From NCBI GenBank assembly GCA_015490875.1, contig WFWZ01000214.1, positions 1-39,489 on the forward strand: 39,489 nucleotides of DNA, written 5' to 3'. Position numbers and translations under genes: made by a program. Positions 8,122 through 16,025 of the stretch are shown piece by piece; the first letter of the stretch is position 1; every line of letters begins with the position of its first letter. The stretch comes from Planctomycetaceae bacterium (GTDB lineage Bacteria > Planctomycetota > Planctomycetia > Pirellulales > Pirellulaceae). The notes under the pieces are model-generated. The model did not search any database. It had not been told where the DNA came from and saw only the letters and a program-made list of their open reading frames with translations.

Positions 8122-8475
8122 TCAGTGGCCGAAGTGGAGAGAAAACCGCTGGCCATGGATGCCGAACCCGACATGTCCCCCATGGTGACCACCCCAGTAG
8201 CCGTGGCCTCCCCAATACCCGTGACCGCCGTAGTAGCCGTGTGGGCCGCCATAAAAGTGCCCACCATGGTGCCCGCCGCCGTGGTGAACTCCGTGCCCGC
8301 CGTGGTGCCCATGGCCGCCTCCGTGATGCCCGTGGCCGCCACCGTGATGGCCGTGGCCGCCATGATGGGCGGGCGGACCGGCCTGGGCTGACTTGGGCGC
8401 CACCGCCATCGCCAGGCCCACAACGAGGCTCACCGCAACCATTGTCTTCAAGGCTTTTTGGAGTGTCCGTTTCAT
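8122..8475 (-). CDS. His/Gly-rich small secreted protein
   Basis: A 117-residue protein. It starts at the ATG at 8475, with GGGAGA about seven bases upstream. A signal peptide (KTMVAVSLVVGLAMAVAP, cleavage near SAQA-G) is followed by a mature part dominated by repeats of GHHGG, GGHGHHGG, and then GYWGGHGYWGGHHGGH. Such clusters bind Ni2+, Zn2+ or Cu2+ in other proteins; here that is an inference from composition. The end (FGIHGQRFSLHFGH) is less repetitive. The longer frame to 8670 lacks support. It faces the di-haem cytochrome gene divergently across about 350 bases. Confidence 0.7.
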   Translation of the reverse strand: MKRTLQKALKTMVAVSLVVGLAMAVAPKSAQAGPPAHHGGHGHHGGGHGHHGGGHGHHGGHGVHHGGGHHGGHFYGGPHGYYGGHGYWGGHGYWGGHHGGHVGFGIHGQRFSLHFGH

Positions 8476-8824
8476 CGTGCGTCTCCCTTTTCGATAGCAA
8501 CCCGAAATTCGACCCGATCCCACGGTCCACTGAAGACGCATGCGGCGTGCCATCCAGATCATGAAATCACATAAGCTGTTCTGTATACGAGAGATACGAG
8601 TTTTTCCGTTTTTCGACAGCGGAGACAGGGCGGTGATTGTGTCGTCAGATGGATGGCGCCCGCGCGTCAAACCGACGGCGCGACGGGGCTGGCAGTAGGG
8701 AGTCCCGTTGATTGCCGGGTGCTACGTGCGGTTTTAGAATCGGACGTGGCTGAAGGCGATGATGTGTCGGAGCGAGAGGGAGCAGGAAACGATGGTTCAA
8801 CCGGCGGACAGAAGGACATCAACG
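8476..8824. other. Divergent intergenic region between the His/Gly-rich gene and the cytochrome gene
   Basis: About 350 bases without a convincing gene. The one notable element is a direct repeat of ATACGAG at 8585-8591 and 8594-8600 (CTCGTAT on the minus strand), which could be an operator. No clear -35/-10 pair or riboswitch is visible. In-frame ATGs at 8759 and 8792 precede the start I chose for the cytochrome. Confidence 0.4.
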
Positions 8825-10222
8825 ATGACCGCAGAGGGACGATCGTGTCGGTGGTCAGCTTTGGTGCTGGCGATGCTGGCGCTGTTGGGTAAGTTCGAGG
8901 GAGCTGCGTTGGGAGCCGAGCCCGAGCTTCCGGATGCGGCGCGAGGCTACTGGGCGATCTTGGAAATCCCGTTCGTTCCTCCCTACTTCGATCAAGAAGT
9001 ATTCGACGAGGTGTGGCGCGAGTGGCCCGAGCCGCTACGGTCGAAGGCGGCCCAAGCGAGCCCGGAGGTGCGTCGAAAGCTCGCCTACGCCCGCTATGGC
9101 CTGAGTGAACGACCGGGGGACCGTCGCGGGCTACCGCTTCAGTTCGTCGTCGACGCCGAAGGGCGTTGGACTCCCAACTGCTTCACCTGCCACGGAGGGA
9201 GACTGTTGGGGAAGCCTTACCCTGGACTCCCGAACGCAGCGTATGCGCTGAGGACCATGATTGAAGAGACACGAGCGACGAAGACTCGTTTGAAAAAACC
9301 TTGGGCGTCCGTCGACTGGGGTTTGTCGCTTATCGAATTGGGAACGACCAACGGTCGCACCAACGCGGTCATCTTCGGAGTGGCATTGGGAGATCGCCGC
9401 GACCGGGATCTGAACGTGGTACCTCAACGGCGGCTCCCTCACTATCGCCACCATGACATGGATGCGCCACCGCTTTGGCATTTTCGCAAAAAACGGCGAC
9501 TCTATCTGGACGGCTTCGCTGAGAAAGACCATCGCCCGCTCATGCAGTTCACACTCGACGTTTCCAATTCGGGCAAGCGGGTGCGCGCGTGGGATTCGGT
9601 TTTTCGCGACATCGCGGCTTATTTGGAAACACTCGAGCCTCCAAGGTATCCGTTTGCCATCGATCGAGCGTTGGCTCGGCGCGGCGAAGCCGTCTTCAAC
9701 GACCACTGTGCTCGGTGTCACGGCACCTACGGCACCCATGCGACGTATGTCGAGAAGATCATTCCGATGGACGAATTGGGTACTGATCCAGTCCGGCTCC
9801 AGGCACTGACGGTGGGCCATCGCACCGATTACGCTCGCAATTGGCTGTCGTATTACGGCAAGAAGAAAACGATCACCGATCCGGCCGGCTATGTGGCTCC
9901 GCCTCTTGACGGCATCTGGGCTAGCGCTCCCTATTTTCACAACGGCAGCGTCCCGACACTGTGGCATGTCCTGCATCCCGACCGGCGACCTGTCGTCTGG
10001 CGAGCGCTCAAGGTGGGGGAAGCGGACGGGTATGACCGGGAGCGAGTCGGTTTGAAGCATGAGGTTGTCGAGCGAGTTCCGGATGGAATCGCGGATCGTT
10101 GGGAGCGGCGATGGTATTTCGACACGCGGGAGCCGGGCAAGAGTGCGGCGGGACACCGCTTTCCGGAAGAGCTTTCCGAGTCGGAACGTCAGGCCGTTCT
10201 GGAATACTTGAAGACGTTGTAG
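8825..10222 (+). CDS. Periplasmic di-haem cytochrome c, peroxidase/RoxA-like
   Basis: A 465-residue exported protein with two covalent haem sites, CFTCH (119-123) and CARCH (295-299). The ATG at 8825 is preceded by AGAAGGA at good spacing and gives a signal peptide (CRWSALVLAMLALLG, then AALGAEPE). The roughly 175-residue spacing between haems and the C-terminal motif APYFHNGSVPTLWHVL resemble the di-haem cytochrome c peroxidase/MauG superfamily and its RoxA rubber-oxygenase branch. Typical CcpA proteins are shorter. A conserved N-terminal block (YWAILEIPFVPPYFDQEVFDEV) comes before haem 1. The substrate is unknown; peroxidase, dioxygenase and pure electron transfer are all possible. Confidence 0.8.
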   Translation: MTAEGRSCRWSALVLAMLALLGKFEGAALGAEPELPDAARGYWAILEIPFVPPYFDQEVFDEVWREWPEPLRSKAAQASPEVRRKLAYARYGLSERPGDRRGLPLQFVVDAEGRWTPNCFTCHGGRLLGKPYPGLPNAAYALRTMIEETRATKTRLKKPWASVDWGLSLIELGTTNGRTNAVIFGVALGDRRDRDLNVVPQRRLPHYRHHDMDAPPLWHFRKKRRLYLDGFAEKDHRPLMQFTLDVSNSGKRVRAWDSVFRDIAAYLETLEPPRYPFAIDRALARRGEAVFNDHCARCHGTYGTHATYVEKIIPMDELGTDPVRLQALTVGHRTDYARNWLSYYGKKKTITDPAGYVAPPLDGIWASAPYFHNGSVPTLWHVLHPDRRPVVWRALKVGEADGYDRERVGLKHEVVERVPDGIADRWERRWYFDTREPGKSAAGHRFPEELSESERQAVLEYLKTL

Positions 10223-10285
10223 GGTGCCCCAAGGATTTTAGGGAGCAGCGGAGGGCACGCTTGTTGTCGTGCTGCACTGGACGGT

Positions 10286-10490
10286 TTGGGAGGACGAGGC
10301 TCCTGCCGAGCCGGAAAGTTCCGTATAATTGTCATAAGTGGCGTCATGCCGCACATGTGACGGCTTTTCGACAATTCAGCTCTTATGTGCTGACTCGATC
10401 GAATATCGTCGGTCCTGTGACTTGCAGATCCGAGCCCGCGGGGGGTTATTGTCGCTCTGTTACGGCTCGGCGGGAGCCTCGCCCTCCCAA
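10286..10490. repeat. Inverted pair of a 27-bp repeat enclosing about 150 bp
   Basis: The left copy is at 10286-10312 (starts TTGGGAGGACGAGGCTCC, ends CCGAGCC). The right copy is at 10464-10490 in opposite orientation (starts GGCTCGGCGGGAG, ends CCTCCCAA). They agree at 25 of 27 positions by eye. Each copy also has internal dyad character (GAGGCTCC, GGCTCGGC). The enclosed segment has no gene but carries a perfect TATAAT at 10324-10329. The whole lies in the 418-base gap between the convergent cytochrome and ettA genes, and may be a small non-autonomous element. I see nothing else in that gap. Confidence 0.75.
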
Positions 10491-10640
10491 CTCAAAAACA
10501 TCGTTCTTTAGCGCCAAGGTCAGCTACTTTCACCACTATGCTGAAGCCCGGAAAGCTTCCCAAAGATTGTTCCCTTCTAGGACCGCGCGAGGGAGTTCAA
10601 CATCCCGATAAAACTGCTTCACTCGGCCGAACTATCTCCC

Positions 10641-12314
10641 CTACTGCTTCAGTTTCTTGTACCGGAATCGTTTGACTTCGCCTGGCGGAATTCCCAGTCG
10701 CTCGGCGCGCTGCTCCTCATACGTCTGGAAGTTGCCCTCGCACCAGTGGACGTAGCCATCTCCTTCAAACGCCAAGATGTGCGTTGCCAGTCGGTCGAGG
10801 AACCAGCGGTCGTGGCTGATCACGACGACGCAACCGGCGTAGTTCAGGATGGCCTCTTCGAGCGCCCGCAGCGTATCGACGTCGAGGTCGTTGGTCGGTT
10901 CGTCAAGCAACAGGACGTTCGAGCCGCGACGGAGGAGTTTGGCGAGGTGGACGCGATTTCGTTCGCCTCCGGAAAGCGTGCCTACTTTCTTCTCCTGATC
11001 GGGACCTCGGAAGTTGAACCTTGAGACATACGCCCGAGCGTTCACCTTGCGCCCTCCCAAGTCGATCGTCTCGTGACCACCGGAGATCTCTTCGAAGACG
11101 GTCCGTTCCGGGTCGAGAGCATCGCGATTCTGGTCGACATATCCCAATTGCACAGTCGGTCCCACGCGGAGTGTCCCCGAAGTCGGTTCCTCTTCGCCCA
11201 CGATCATCCGAAAGAGCGTCGTCTTGCCGGCGCCATTGGGACCGATCACACCGACGATGCCGCCGGGCGGAAGCCGAAAGGAGAGGTCGTCGATCAACAC
11301 CGTTTCCCCGAACTGCTTTCGCAGGTGTTGGGCCTCGACGACCAGGTCGCCCAAGTGAGGTCCGGGAGGAATCTGCAATTCGAATTCGTCGAGCCGTTCC
11401 TGGAAACGCTCGGACGCCATCTGGTCGTAGGCTTTGATTCTCGCCTTGCTCTTTGCCTGCCGTGCCCTCGGTGCCATGCGGATCCATTCGAGTTCCCGCT
11501 GCAACGTCTTCTGCCGCGCCGATGCTTGTTTCTCCTCGACGGCCAAGCGAGCCTGCTTCTGTTCGAGCCACGAAGAGTAGTTGCCTTCCCAGGGGATACC
11601 GCGACCTCGATCGAGTTCGAGGATCCACTGAGCCACATTGTCGAGAAAGTAGCGGTCGTGCGTGACGGCGACGATGGTACCGGGGTACTCGGCCAGGTGA
11701 CGTTCGAGCCACGCCACGGCCTCGGCGTCCAGGTGGTTCGTCGGCTCGTCGAGCAACAGCAGATCAGGCTTCTGGAGCAAGAGTTTACACAGAGCTACAC
11801 GACGACGTTCGCCTCCGGAGAGCTTGCGGACATCGGCATCACCGGGAGGAAGGTTCATGACGTCGATGGCGATTTCGAGTTCCCGGTCGAGTTCCCAACT
11901 CCCAGTAGCCTCGATTTGGTCCTGCAACCGAGCCATCTCATCGCAGAGTTTCTGCATGCGGTCCTCCGGGAGCGGCTCGGCCAGTTGCATGCTGATCTCT
12001 TCATACCGTTGCAAGAGGGCCCTTCGATCCGCTACGGCCTGCTCGAGGTTTCCTTGAACGTCCAGGTTCTCATCGAGCTGTGGTTCTTGCGGCAAGTAGC
12101 CTCGCGTGTAACCCGGAGTCAGCCGCGCTTCGCCGTCGAACTCGTCGTCGAGTCCCGCCATGATCCGCAGCAGCGTGCTCTTGCCGGCGCCGTTGCGACC
12201 GAGGACGCCGATCTTGGCTCCGGGATAGAACGCGAGCCAGATATTATCCAGGACGGTCCGCGTCCCGTGCTTTTTGGTGAGATTTTCGATCGTGAAAATG
12301 TAGCGACCGGACAT
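10641..12314 (-). CDS. ettA: Energy-dependent translational throttle protein EttA
   Basis: EttA is an ABC-F ATPase that binds the ribosomal E site and gates entry into elongation according to the ATP/ADP ratio. The protein has 557 residues (E. coli EttA 555). Domain 1 has Walker A GRNGAGKST (39-47), signature LSGGERRRVALC and Walker B LLLLDEPTNHLD. Domain 2 has [35 protein letters not shown] and VISHDRWFLDR. The diagnostic start (IFTIENLTKKHGTRTVLDNIWLAF) and the block PPGPHLGDLVVEA before domain 2 match EttA rather than Uup. GAGGA lies six to seven bases before the ATG. It is in the same direction as guaA but about 400 bases away, so it is probably a separate unit. Confidence 0.95.
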   Translation of the reverse strand: MSGRYIFTIENLTKKHGTRTVLDNIWLAFYPGAKIGVLGRNGAGKSTLLRIMAGLDDEFDGEARLTPGYTRGYLPQEPQLDENLDVQGNLEQAVADRRALLQRYEEISMQLAEPLPEDRMQKLCDEMARLQDQIEATGSWELDRELEIAIDVMNLPPGDADVRKLSGGERRRVALCKLLLQKPDLLLLDEPTNHLDAEAVAWLERHLAEYPGTIVAVTHDRYFLDNVAQWILELDRGRGIPWEGNYSSWLEQKQARLAVEEKQASARQKTLQRELEWIRMAPRARQAKSKARIKAYDQMASERFQERLDEFELQIPPGPHLGDLVVEAQHLRKQFGETVLIDDLSFRLPPGGIVGVIGPNGAGKTTLFRMIVGEEEPTSGTLRVGPTVQLGYVDQNRDALDPERTVFEEISGGHETIDLGGRKVNARAYVSRFNFRGPDQEKKVGTLSGGERNRVHLAKLLRRGSNVLLLDEPTNDLDVDTLRALEEAILNYAGCVVVISHDRWFLDRLATHILAFEGDGYVHWCEGNFQTYEEQRAERLGIPPGEVKRFRYKKLKQ

Positions 12315-12719
12315 GGGTGTTCCTCGTAGCCGTTTGCCTCCGAAATTGTCGAACCCGCTGAGAAGCTGGACAAGCTCTTCCGATTAACTTGGGATTGTTC
12401 GGTATGAGGGTTGTACTCGAGTGATTCGAAATCGTGCTTGTCGGGGCTGCAGCGGACCGATGGATTGGATTAGTCGGCGGAAGCCCGACGGGTTCCCGCT
12501 GCCACTCCCGCCATTTTGCCAACCGCGGGTACGCCAACGATCACGAGCGTCTTCCGTCCCACTTGCTCGCCCCGCCGATCGTGCGGCGTACCGGCTTCCA
12601 CACGTCGGACACCTGGCCGCTCCCCCGCGGCCAGGTGTTTTTTGTTTCAGCGGACGGACGCAGGTCTTGTCGTCTGGACCTCCCCTTGGCAAACCACCTC
12701 GACACGGCATCGACTCGCG
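12315..12719. other. Intergenic region between guaA and ettA with structured sequence
   Basis: About 400 bases with no convincing gene. Several complementary segments on the plus strand could fold: GCAGCGG near 12453 with CCGCTGC near 12498, enclosing GTCGG/CCGAC. A strong plus-strand intrinsic terminator follows at 12609-12643. A 30-codon minus-strand frame opening with GTG (MGRKTLVIVGVPAVGK...) is present but lacks a ribosome binding site. The ettA promoter must lie near the left edge, though I cannot pick it out. Confidence 0.4.
12609..12643 (+). terminator. Strong intrinsic terminator on the plus strand
   Basis: ACACCTGGCCGC, loop TCCCCC, GCGGCCAGGTGT: a perfect 12-bp GC-rich stem at 12609-12638, with a run of six T at 12638-12643. 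On the minus strand the run is upstream A, so the hairpin should terminate only rightward transcripts. No plus-strand gene ends here: ettA and guaA are both on the minus strand. Confidence 0.85.
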
Positions 12720-14303
12720 TCATTCCCACTCGATCGTGGCCGGGGGCTTCGTGCTGATGTCGTAACAGACGCGGTTGATGCCGGGAACCTCATTGGCAAT
12801 ACGCGTGGAAATCGTGGCCAACAGTTCATACGGGAGGCGACTCCAGTCCGCCGTCATAAAATCTTCCGTATTGACGCAGCGGATGACCACGGCCTGTTCG
12901 TACGTGCGAGCATCCCCCATCACGCCGACGCTTTCGACGGGAAGGAGGACGGCGAAGGCCTGCGACGTGGAACGGTACAGACCGGCCGCTTTGATCTCGT
13001 TGATCAAAATGGCATCAGCTTCGCGCAGGATGTTCAGACGCTCGCGACTGACCTCACCCAGGCACCGCACGGCCAATCCCGGACCGGGGAAAGGATGCCG
13101 CCAGACGAGGTCTTCCGGCAATCCGAGCTCGAGCCCCAGTCGCCGCACTTCGTCTTTGAACAAATCGCGCAGCGGTTCGATCAACTCGAATCCCAGCTCC
13201 TCCGGCAAACCTCCCACGTTGTGGTGCAGCTTGATGGTGGCAGCCGGCCCGTCCGGTGCGGCACCGCTTTCGATCACGTCGGGGTAGAGAGTCCCTTGAG
13301 CCAGATACCGGGCGTCTTCGATCTTGGCCGCCTCTTCTTTGAAGCAATCGATGAAGCAATGGCCGATGATCCGGCGTTTCTCTTGAGGCTCGGTTACGCC
13401 CCGCAGCGCCTCGAGGAACCGATCCTCGGCCTGTACAACGTGCAAATCCGTACGGAAATGGTGACTGAACTCGGCAATGACCGCTGCCTGCTCGTCTTTG
13501 CGGAGCAGGCCGTTGTCGACGAGGATGCACGAAAGCCGATCTCCGATGGCTTCGTACAATAGCGCTGCCGTGACGGCCGAATCGACTCCACCGGAAAGAC
13601 CGCAGATGACGCGCGCCGACCCGACGCGCTGGCGAATGTCCGCGATGGTTTCGCGTGCGAAATCAGCGAGCTTCCACGTGCCGCGACAACCGCACACGTT
13701 CATCACGAAGTTGCGCAGGACGATCGATCCTTGAGGCGTATGCGTGACTTCGGGGTGGAACTGAAGTCCGAAGACGGGAAGGGACTCGTGCTGCACCGCG
13801 GCAATGGGACAGGTGTCGGTGGCAGCCAGAGGAATGAAACTCTCAGCGACCTGCGTCACCTGATCCCCGTGACTCATCCAGACATCCGTCTCTTCGGGGA
13901 TCCCGTCGAATAACTCACTCGGTCGCAGGATTTCGCACCGAGCCCGTCCATATTCACGCGTGGAAGAGCTTTGGACGCGTCCCCCGAGAATGTCGCAGAC
14001 CAACTGCATGCCGTAGCAGATGCCGAGCACCGGCAATCCCAACTCGAGAATACGAGGATCGCAACGCGGCGCCCCCTCCTCGTAGACGCTCGCCGGGCCG
14101 CCTGAGAGGACCAGACCGCGCGGACGATGCGCCAAGATCTGCTCGGGAGTAATGTCGTGGCGCACGATCTCGCAGTAGACGTTTTGCTCGCGAATCCGGC
14201 GCGCGATCAATTGCGCGTATTGGGAGCCGAAATCGAGCACCAAGACTCGTTCGTCGGAAACAGCGCGGCTGGAAGCCGGACTCGATTGGGGCAACGTCGA
14301 CAT
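12720..14303 (-). CDS. guaA: GMP synthase (glutamine-hydrolysing)
   Basis: GuaA makes GMP from XMP, ATP and glutamine. The 527-residue protein has the full bifunctional layout. The N-terminal class I glutamine amidotransferase has the nucleophile C96 in GICYGMQ and H183/E185 in FHPEVTHT. The ATP pyrophosphatase has a PP-loop SGGVDS (237-242). The C-terminal dimerisation domain ends in [14 protein letters not shown], the family's characteristic end. The ATG at 14303 has GGGGAAG directly in front of it. About 35 bases further upstream lies an intrinsic terminator in the same direction, preceded by a promoter, so the leader may control expression. Confidence 0.97.
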   Translation of the reverse strand: MSTLPQSSPASSRAVSDERVLVLDFGSQYAQLIARRIREQNVYCEIVRHDITPEQILAHRPRGLVLSGGPASVYEEGAPRCDPRILELGLPVLGICYGMQLVCDILGGRVQSSSTREYGRARCEILRPSELFDGIPEETDVWMSHGDQVTQVAESFIPLAATDTCPIAAVQHESLPVFGLQFHPEVTHTPQGSIVLRNFVMNVCGCRGTWKLADFARETIADIRQRVGSARVICGLSGGVDSAVTAALLYEAIGDRLSCILVDNGLLRKDEQAAVIAEFSHHFRTDLHVVQAEDRFLEALRGVTEPQEKRRIIGHCFIDCFKEEAAKIEDARYLAQGTLYPDVIESGAAPDGPAATIKLHHNVGGLPEELGFELIEPLRDLFKDEVRRLGLELGLPEDLVWRHPFPGPGLAVRCLGEVSRERLNILREADAILINEIKAAGLYRSTSQAFAVLLPVESVGVMGDARTYEQAVVIRCVNTEDFMTADWSRLPYELLATISTRIANEVPGINRVCYDISTKPPATIEWE

Positions 14304-14338
14304 CTTCCCCGAAAGGTTCGCACATTCGGCCGGAAACG

Positions 14339-14365
14339 AAAAAAACCGCCGGCATCCAGGCGGTT
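14339..14365 (-). terminator. Intrinsic terminator in the guaA leader
   Basis: Read on the minus strand: AACCGCC, loop TGGATGCC, GGCGGTT, then seven T in all. The 7-bp stem occupies 14344-14365 and the T-run 14339-14345. It points toward guaA and ends about 35 bases before the guaA start codon. No gene ends upstream on this strand, because surE is divergent, so it is best read as a leader terminator (attenuator) or the end of a very short RNA. Confidence 0.75.
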
Positions 14366-14380
14366 CCCACAGAGAGGGCC

Positions 14381-14410
14381 ATTATAGAAACCCGCTGCTG
14401 TGTCTGACAG
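14381..14410 (-). promoter_or_regulatory. Candidate sigma-70-type promoter for guaA
   Basis: A perfect -10 hexamer TATAAT lies at 14381-14386 on the minus strand. CTGTCA (four of six matches to TTGACA) lies 18 bases upstream at 14405-14410. The predicted start is near 14374, giving a leader of about 70 bases that runs straight into the terminator at 14339-14365. Confidence 0.55.
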
Positions 14411-14625
14411 AGGCCTCGCCGCAGCCTCGAAATGCGAGTCGCCCGATGGGATTTTCCGCCGCGATGGTCGTATTGGCGACGATTTCGACGGGCCGGTGCA
14501 CCGGTGGTGTCGGTTGTTCGGGTTGTTCCGTTGTGGGTCTGTCCGGTCGTGATTAGGATGAAACTTGCGGGCAGAACGATTCCCGCTCGCGTTACGTCCT
14601 TCTCCGGTTCGGGTGGAGTTTCCCG

Positions 14626-15399
14626 GTGCATATTCTCCTGACCAACGACGACGGCATTTACGCTCCAGGCCTGGCGGCCATGGAACGCGAGCTGCGCAAG
14701 CTGGGAGAGGTGACGGTGGTGGCGCCGGCCACCGAGCAGTCGGGCGTCGGCCACCTTATCACGTTCCTAACACCTCTCGTCTGCCTGGAGGTGTTTGACG
14801 GGGAACGGCGCCGAGGGTGGGCGGTCGAGGGAAGTCCGGCCGATTGCGTCAAGTTGGCCGTCTCCGAGCTCTGTCCCACGCGTCCGGATCTCGTCGTCAG
14901 CGGTATTAACCGGGGACTCAACGCCGGTATCAATGTTCTCTATTCGGGTACGGTGGCAGCAGCCATCGAAGGCGCCTTTTTTGGCATTCCCAGTGTTGCC
15001 GTGTCGCTCGACTACGATGAGCACGCGAACTTCGACGATGCGGCCATCCTGGCTCGGGCCATCATCGAACAAATCACGGCTCATCCTTCGCCTCCTGCCA
15101 GGCTTTTCAACGTCAACATTCCTCGAGTCGCTTTGCAGGAGCCGCGCGGGGTGCGCGTTGTTCCGATGGGAGTGGCTCGGTATGGCGAGCACTTCATTCG
15201 CCGCAAGGATCCGCAGGGGCGGACTTACTTTTGGGCGACCGTCGATCCGCCACCTCGCGACGATCACCAGGAGACCGACTTGAGTGCCCTCAAGGACGGC
15301 TACATTACGCTCACACCGCTCCATTACGACCTGACGCTCCGGTCCGCCCTGGACACCATGAAGGAATGGTCGTTCGATCTGACGGAGGTGACACGATGA
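14626..15399 (+). CDS. surE: 5'/3'-nucleotidase SurE
   Basis: SurE dephosphorylates nucleoside monophosphates and is linked to stationary-phase survival. The 257-residue protein opens with the hallmark LLTNDDGIYAPG, giving metal ligands D8 and D9. S39 (TEQSGVGH) and N96 (SGINRGLNAG) complete the site. The block YSGTVAAAIEGAFFGIPSVAVS is also characteristic. The start is GTG at 14626 with TGGAG upstream; no ATG fits. The stop overlaps the start of the next gene as ATGA, so the two are translationally coupled. Confidence 0.95.
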   Translation: MHILLTNDDGIYAPGLAAMERELRKLGEVTVVAPATEQSGVGHLITFLTPLVCLEVFDGERRRGWAVEGSPADCVKLAVSELCPTRPDLVVSGINRGLNAGINVLYSGTVAAAIEGAFFGIPSVAVSLDYDEHANFDDAAILARAIIEQITAHPSPPARLFNVNIPRVALQEPRGVRVVPMGVARYGEHFIRRKDPQGRTYFWATVDPPPRDDHQETDLSALKDGYITLTPLHYDLTLRSALDTMKEWSFDLTEVTR

Positions 15400-15887
15400 A
15401 GGATGGCGTTTGGCGAGCTTCGACATGGCTGTGGTGCGTTGCGTGCATGGCGCCGTTCATGCTGGGCCTCCTCGAAACGGGATGCCAGGAGCCATCACAT
15501 CCCAAGGCGGAGAACAACCAGAAGGCGAGCGATTCTGCGGTACCTTTCGAGGCGAAGAAGGCCGGTGTGGGTGTGGGCAAGTCGACGCAGGCGTTAGAAA
15601 AACACGGCACGACCGGAGACGTGGTCGCTGGTCCCGCCAAAGTGCTTTTTCGGACCAAGGAGAAGATCGTCTTCGAGATCCAGATTCCTCACGCCATGAA
15701 TCTCTACAAAGCGGAACATGGCAAGGGCCCGCAAAGCCACGAGGAGTTCATGGAAAAGATCATTCGAGCGAACCGGATCCGGCTACCCGAGTTGCCGCCC
15801 GGACAGCGTTATGAGTTCAACGTCGAAAAGCAGGAGCTGTGGGTGGTTCCAGATGAAGAGGCGACCAAGGGTAAGGCCCAGGGATGA
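15396..15887 (+). CDS. Putative lipoprotein coupled to surE
   Basis: A 163-residue protein whose ATG at 15396 overlaps the surE stop (ATGA). The N-terminus is a hydrophobic export signal (WLWCVACMAPFMLGLLETGC) ending in a cysteine within LLETGCQE, an acceptable though non-canonical lipobox. After a low-complexity linker rich in Lys, Ala and Gly comes a compact domain (KIVFEIQIPHAMNLYKAEHGKGPQSH... LPPGQRYEF). This resembles the short domains in planctomycete proteins that follow a pilin-like or lipoprotein anchor, but I cannot name it. The tail is charged (PDEEATKGKAQG). The function is unknown; coupling suggests co-expression with SurE, not necessarily a shared role. Confidence 0.8.
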   Translation: MKDGVWRASTWLWCVACMAPFMLGLLETGCQEPSHPKAENNQKASDSAVPFEAKKAGVGVGKSTQALEKHGTTGDVVAGPAKVLFRTKEKIVFEIQIPHAMNLYKAEHGKGPQSHEEFMEKIIRANRIRLPELPPGQRYEFNVEKQELWVVPDEEATKGKAQG

Positions 15888-16025
15888 CGGGAGAGAGGAA
15901 GGAACTATCGCGAGCAAGGTCAAACTGAGGACCGTGGAAGTGGCAACAGGCGGGGGATGAATTGTTTTCGAGAGACAGCAACACCAAGTGCGGGGCAGAG
16001 CCAAGGCAACATGAGGACGACAGCG

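Larger units (their letters stand above)
14304..14625. other. Divergent guaA/surE intergenic region
   Basis: About 320 bases between two divergent genes. The left third holds the guaA promoter and leader terminator described separately. The rest (about 14411-14625) shows no gene. There are GT-rich runs near 14506-14545 and a TGGAG ribosome binding site for surE near 14614. No surE promoter is obvious. Confidence 0.5.

Noticed and set aside
12450..12560. 30-codon minus-strand frame (MGRKTLVIVGVPAVGK...) between guaA and ettA
   Set aside because: Only a GTG start without ribosome binding site, and Walker-like wording that is too short to be a domain. Kept only as part of the intergenic description.
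14366..14625. Purine riboswitch in the guaA leader
   Set aside because: Most of this region lies upstream of the predicted promoter, and I could not fold the typical three-way junction aptamer.
15231..15395. Longer N-terminus for the lipoprotein gene inside surE
   Set aside because: The ATGA overlap at 15396 and the export signal immediately after it make the short form far more likely.
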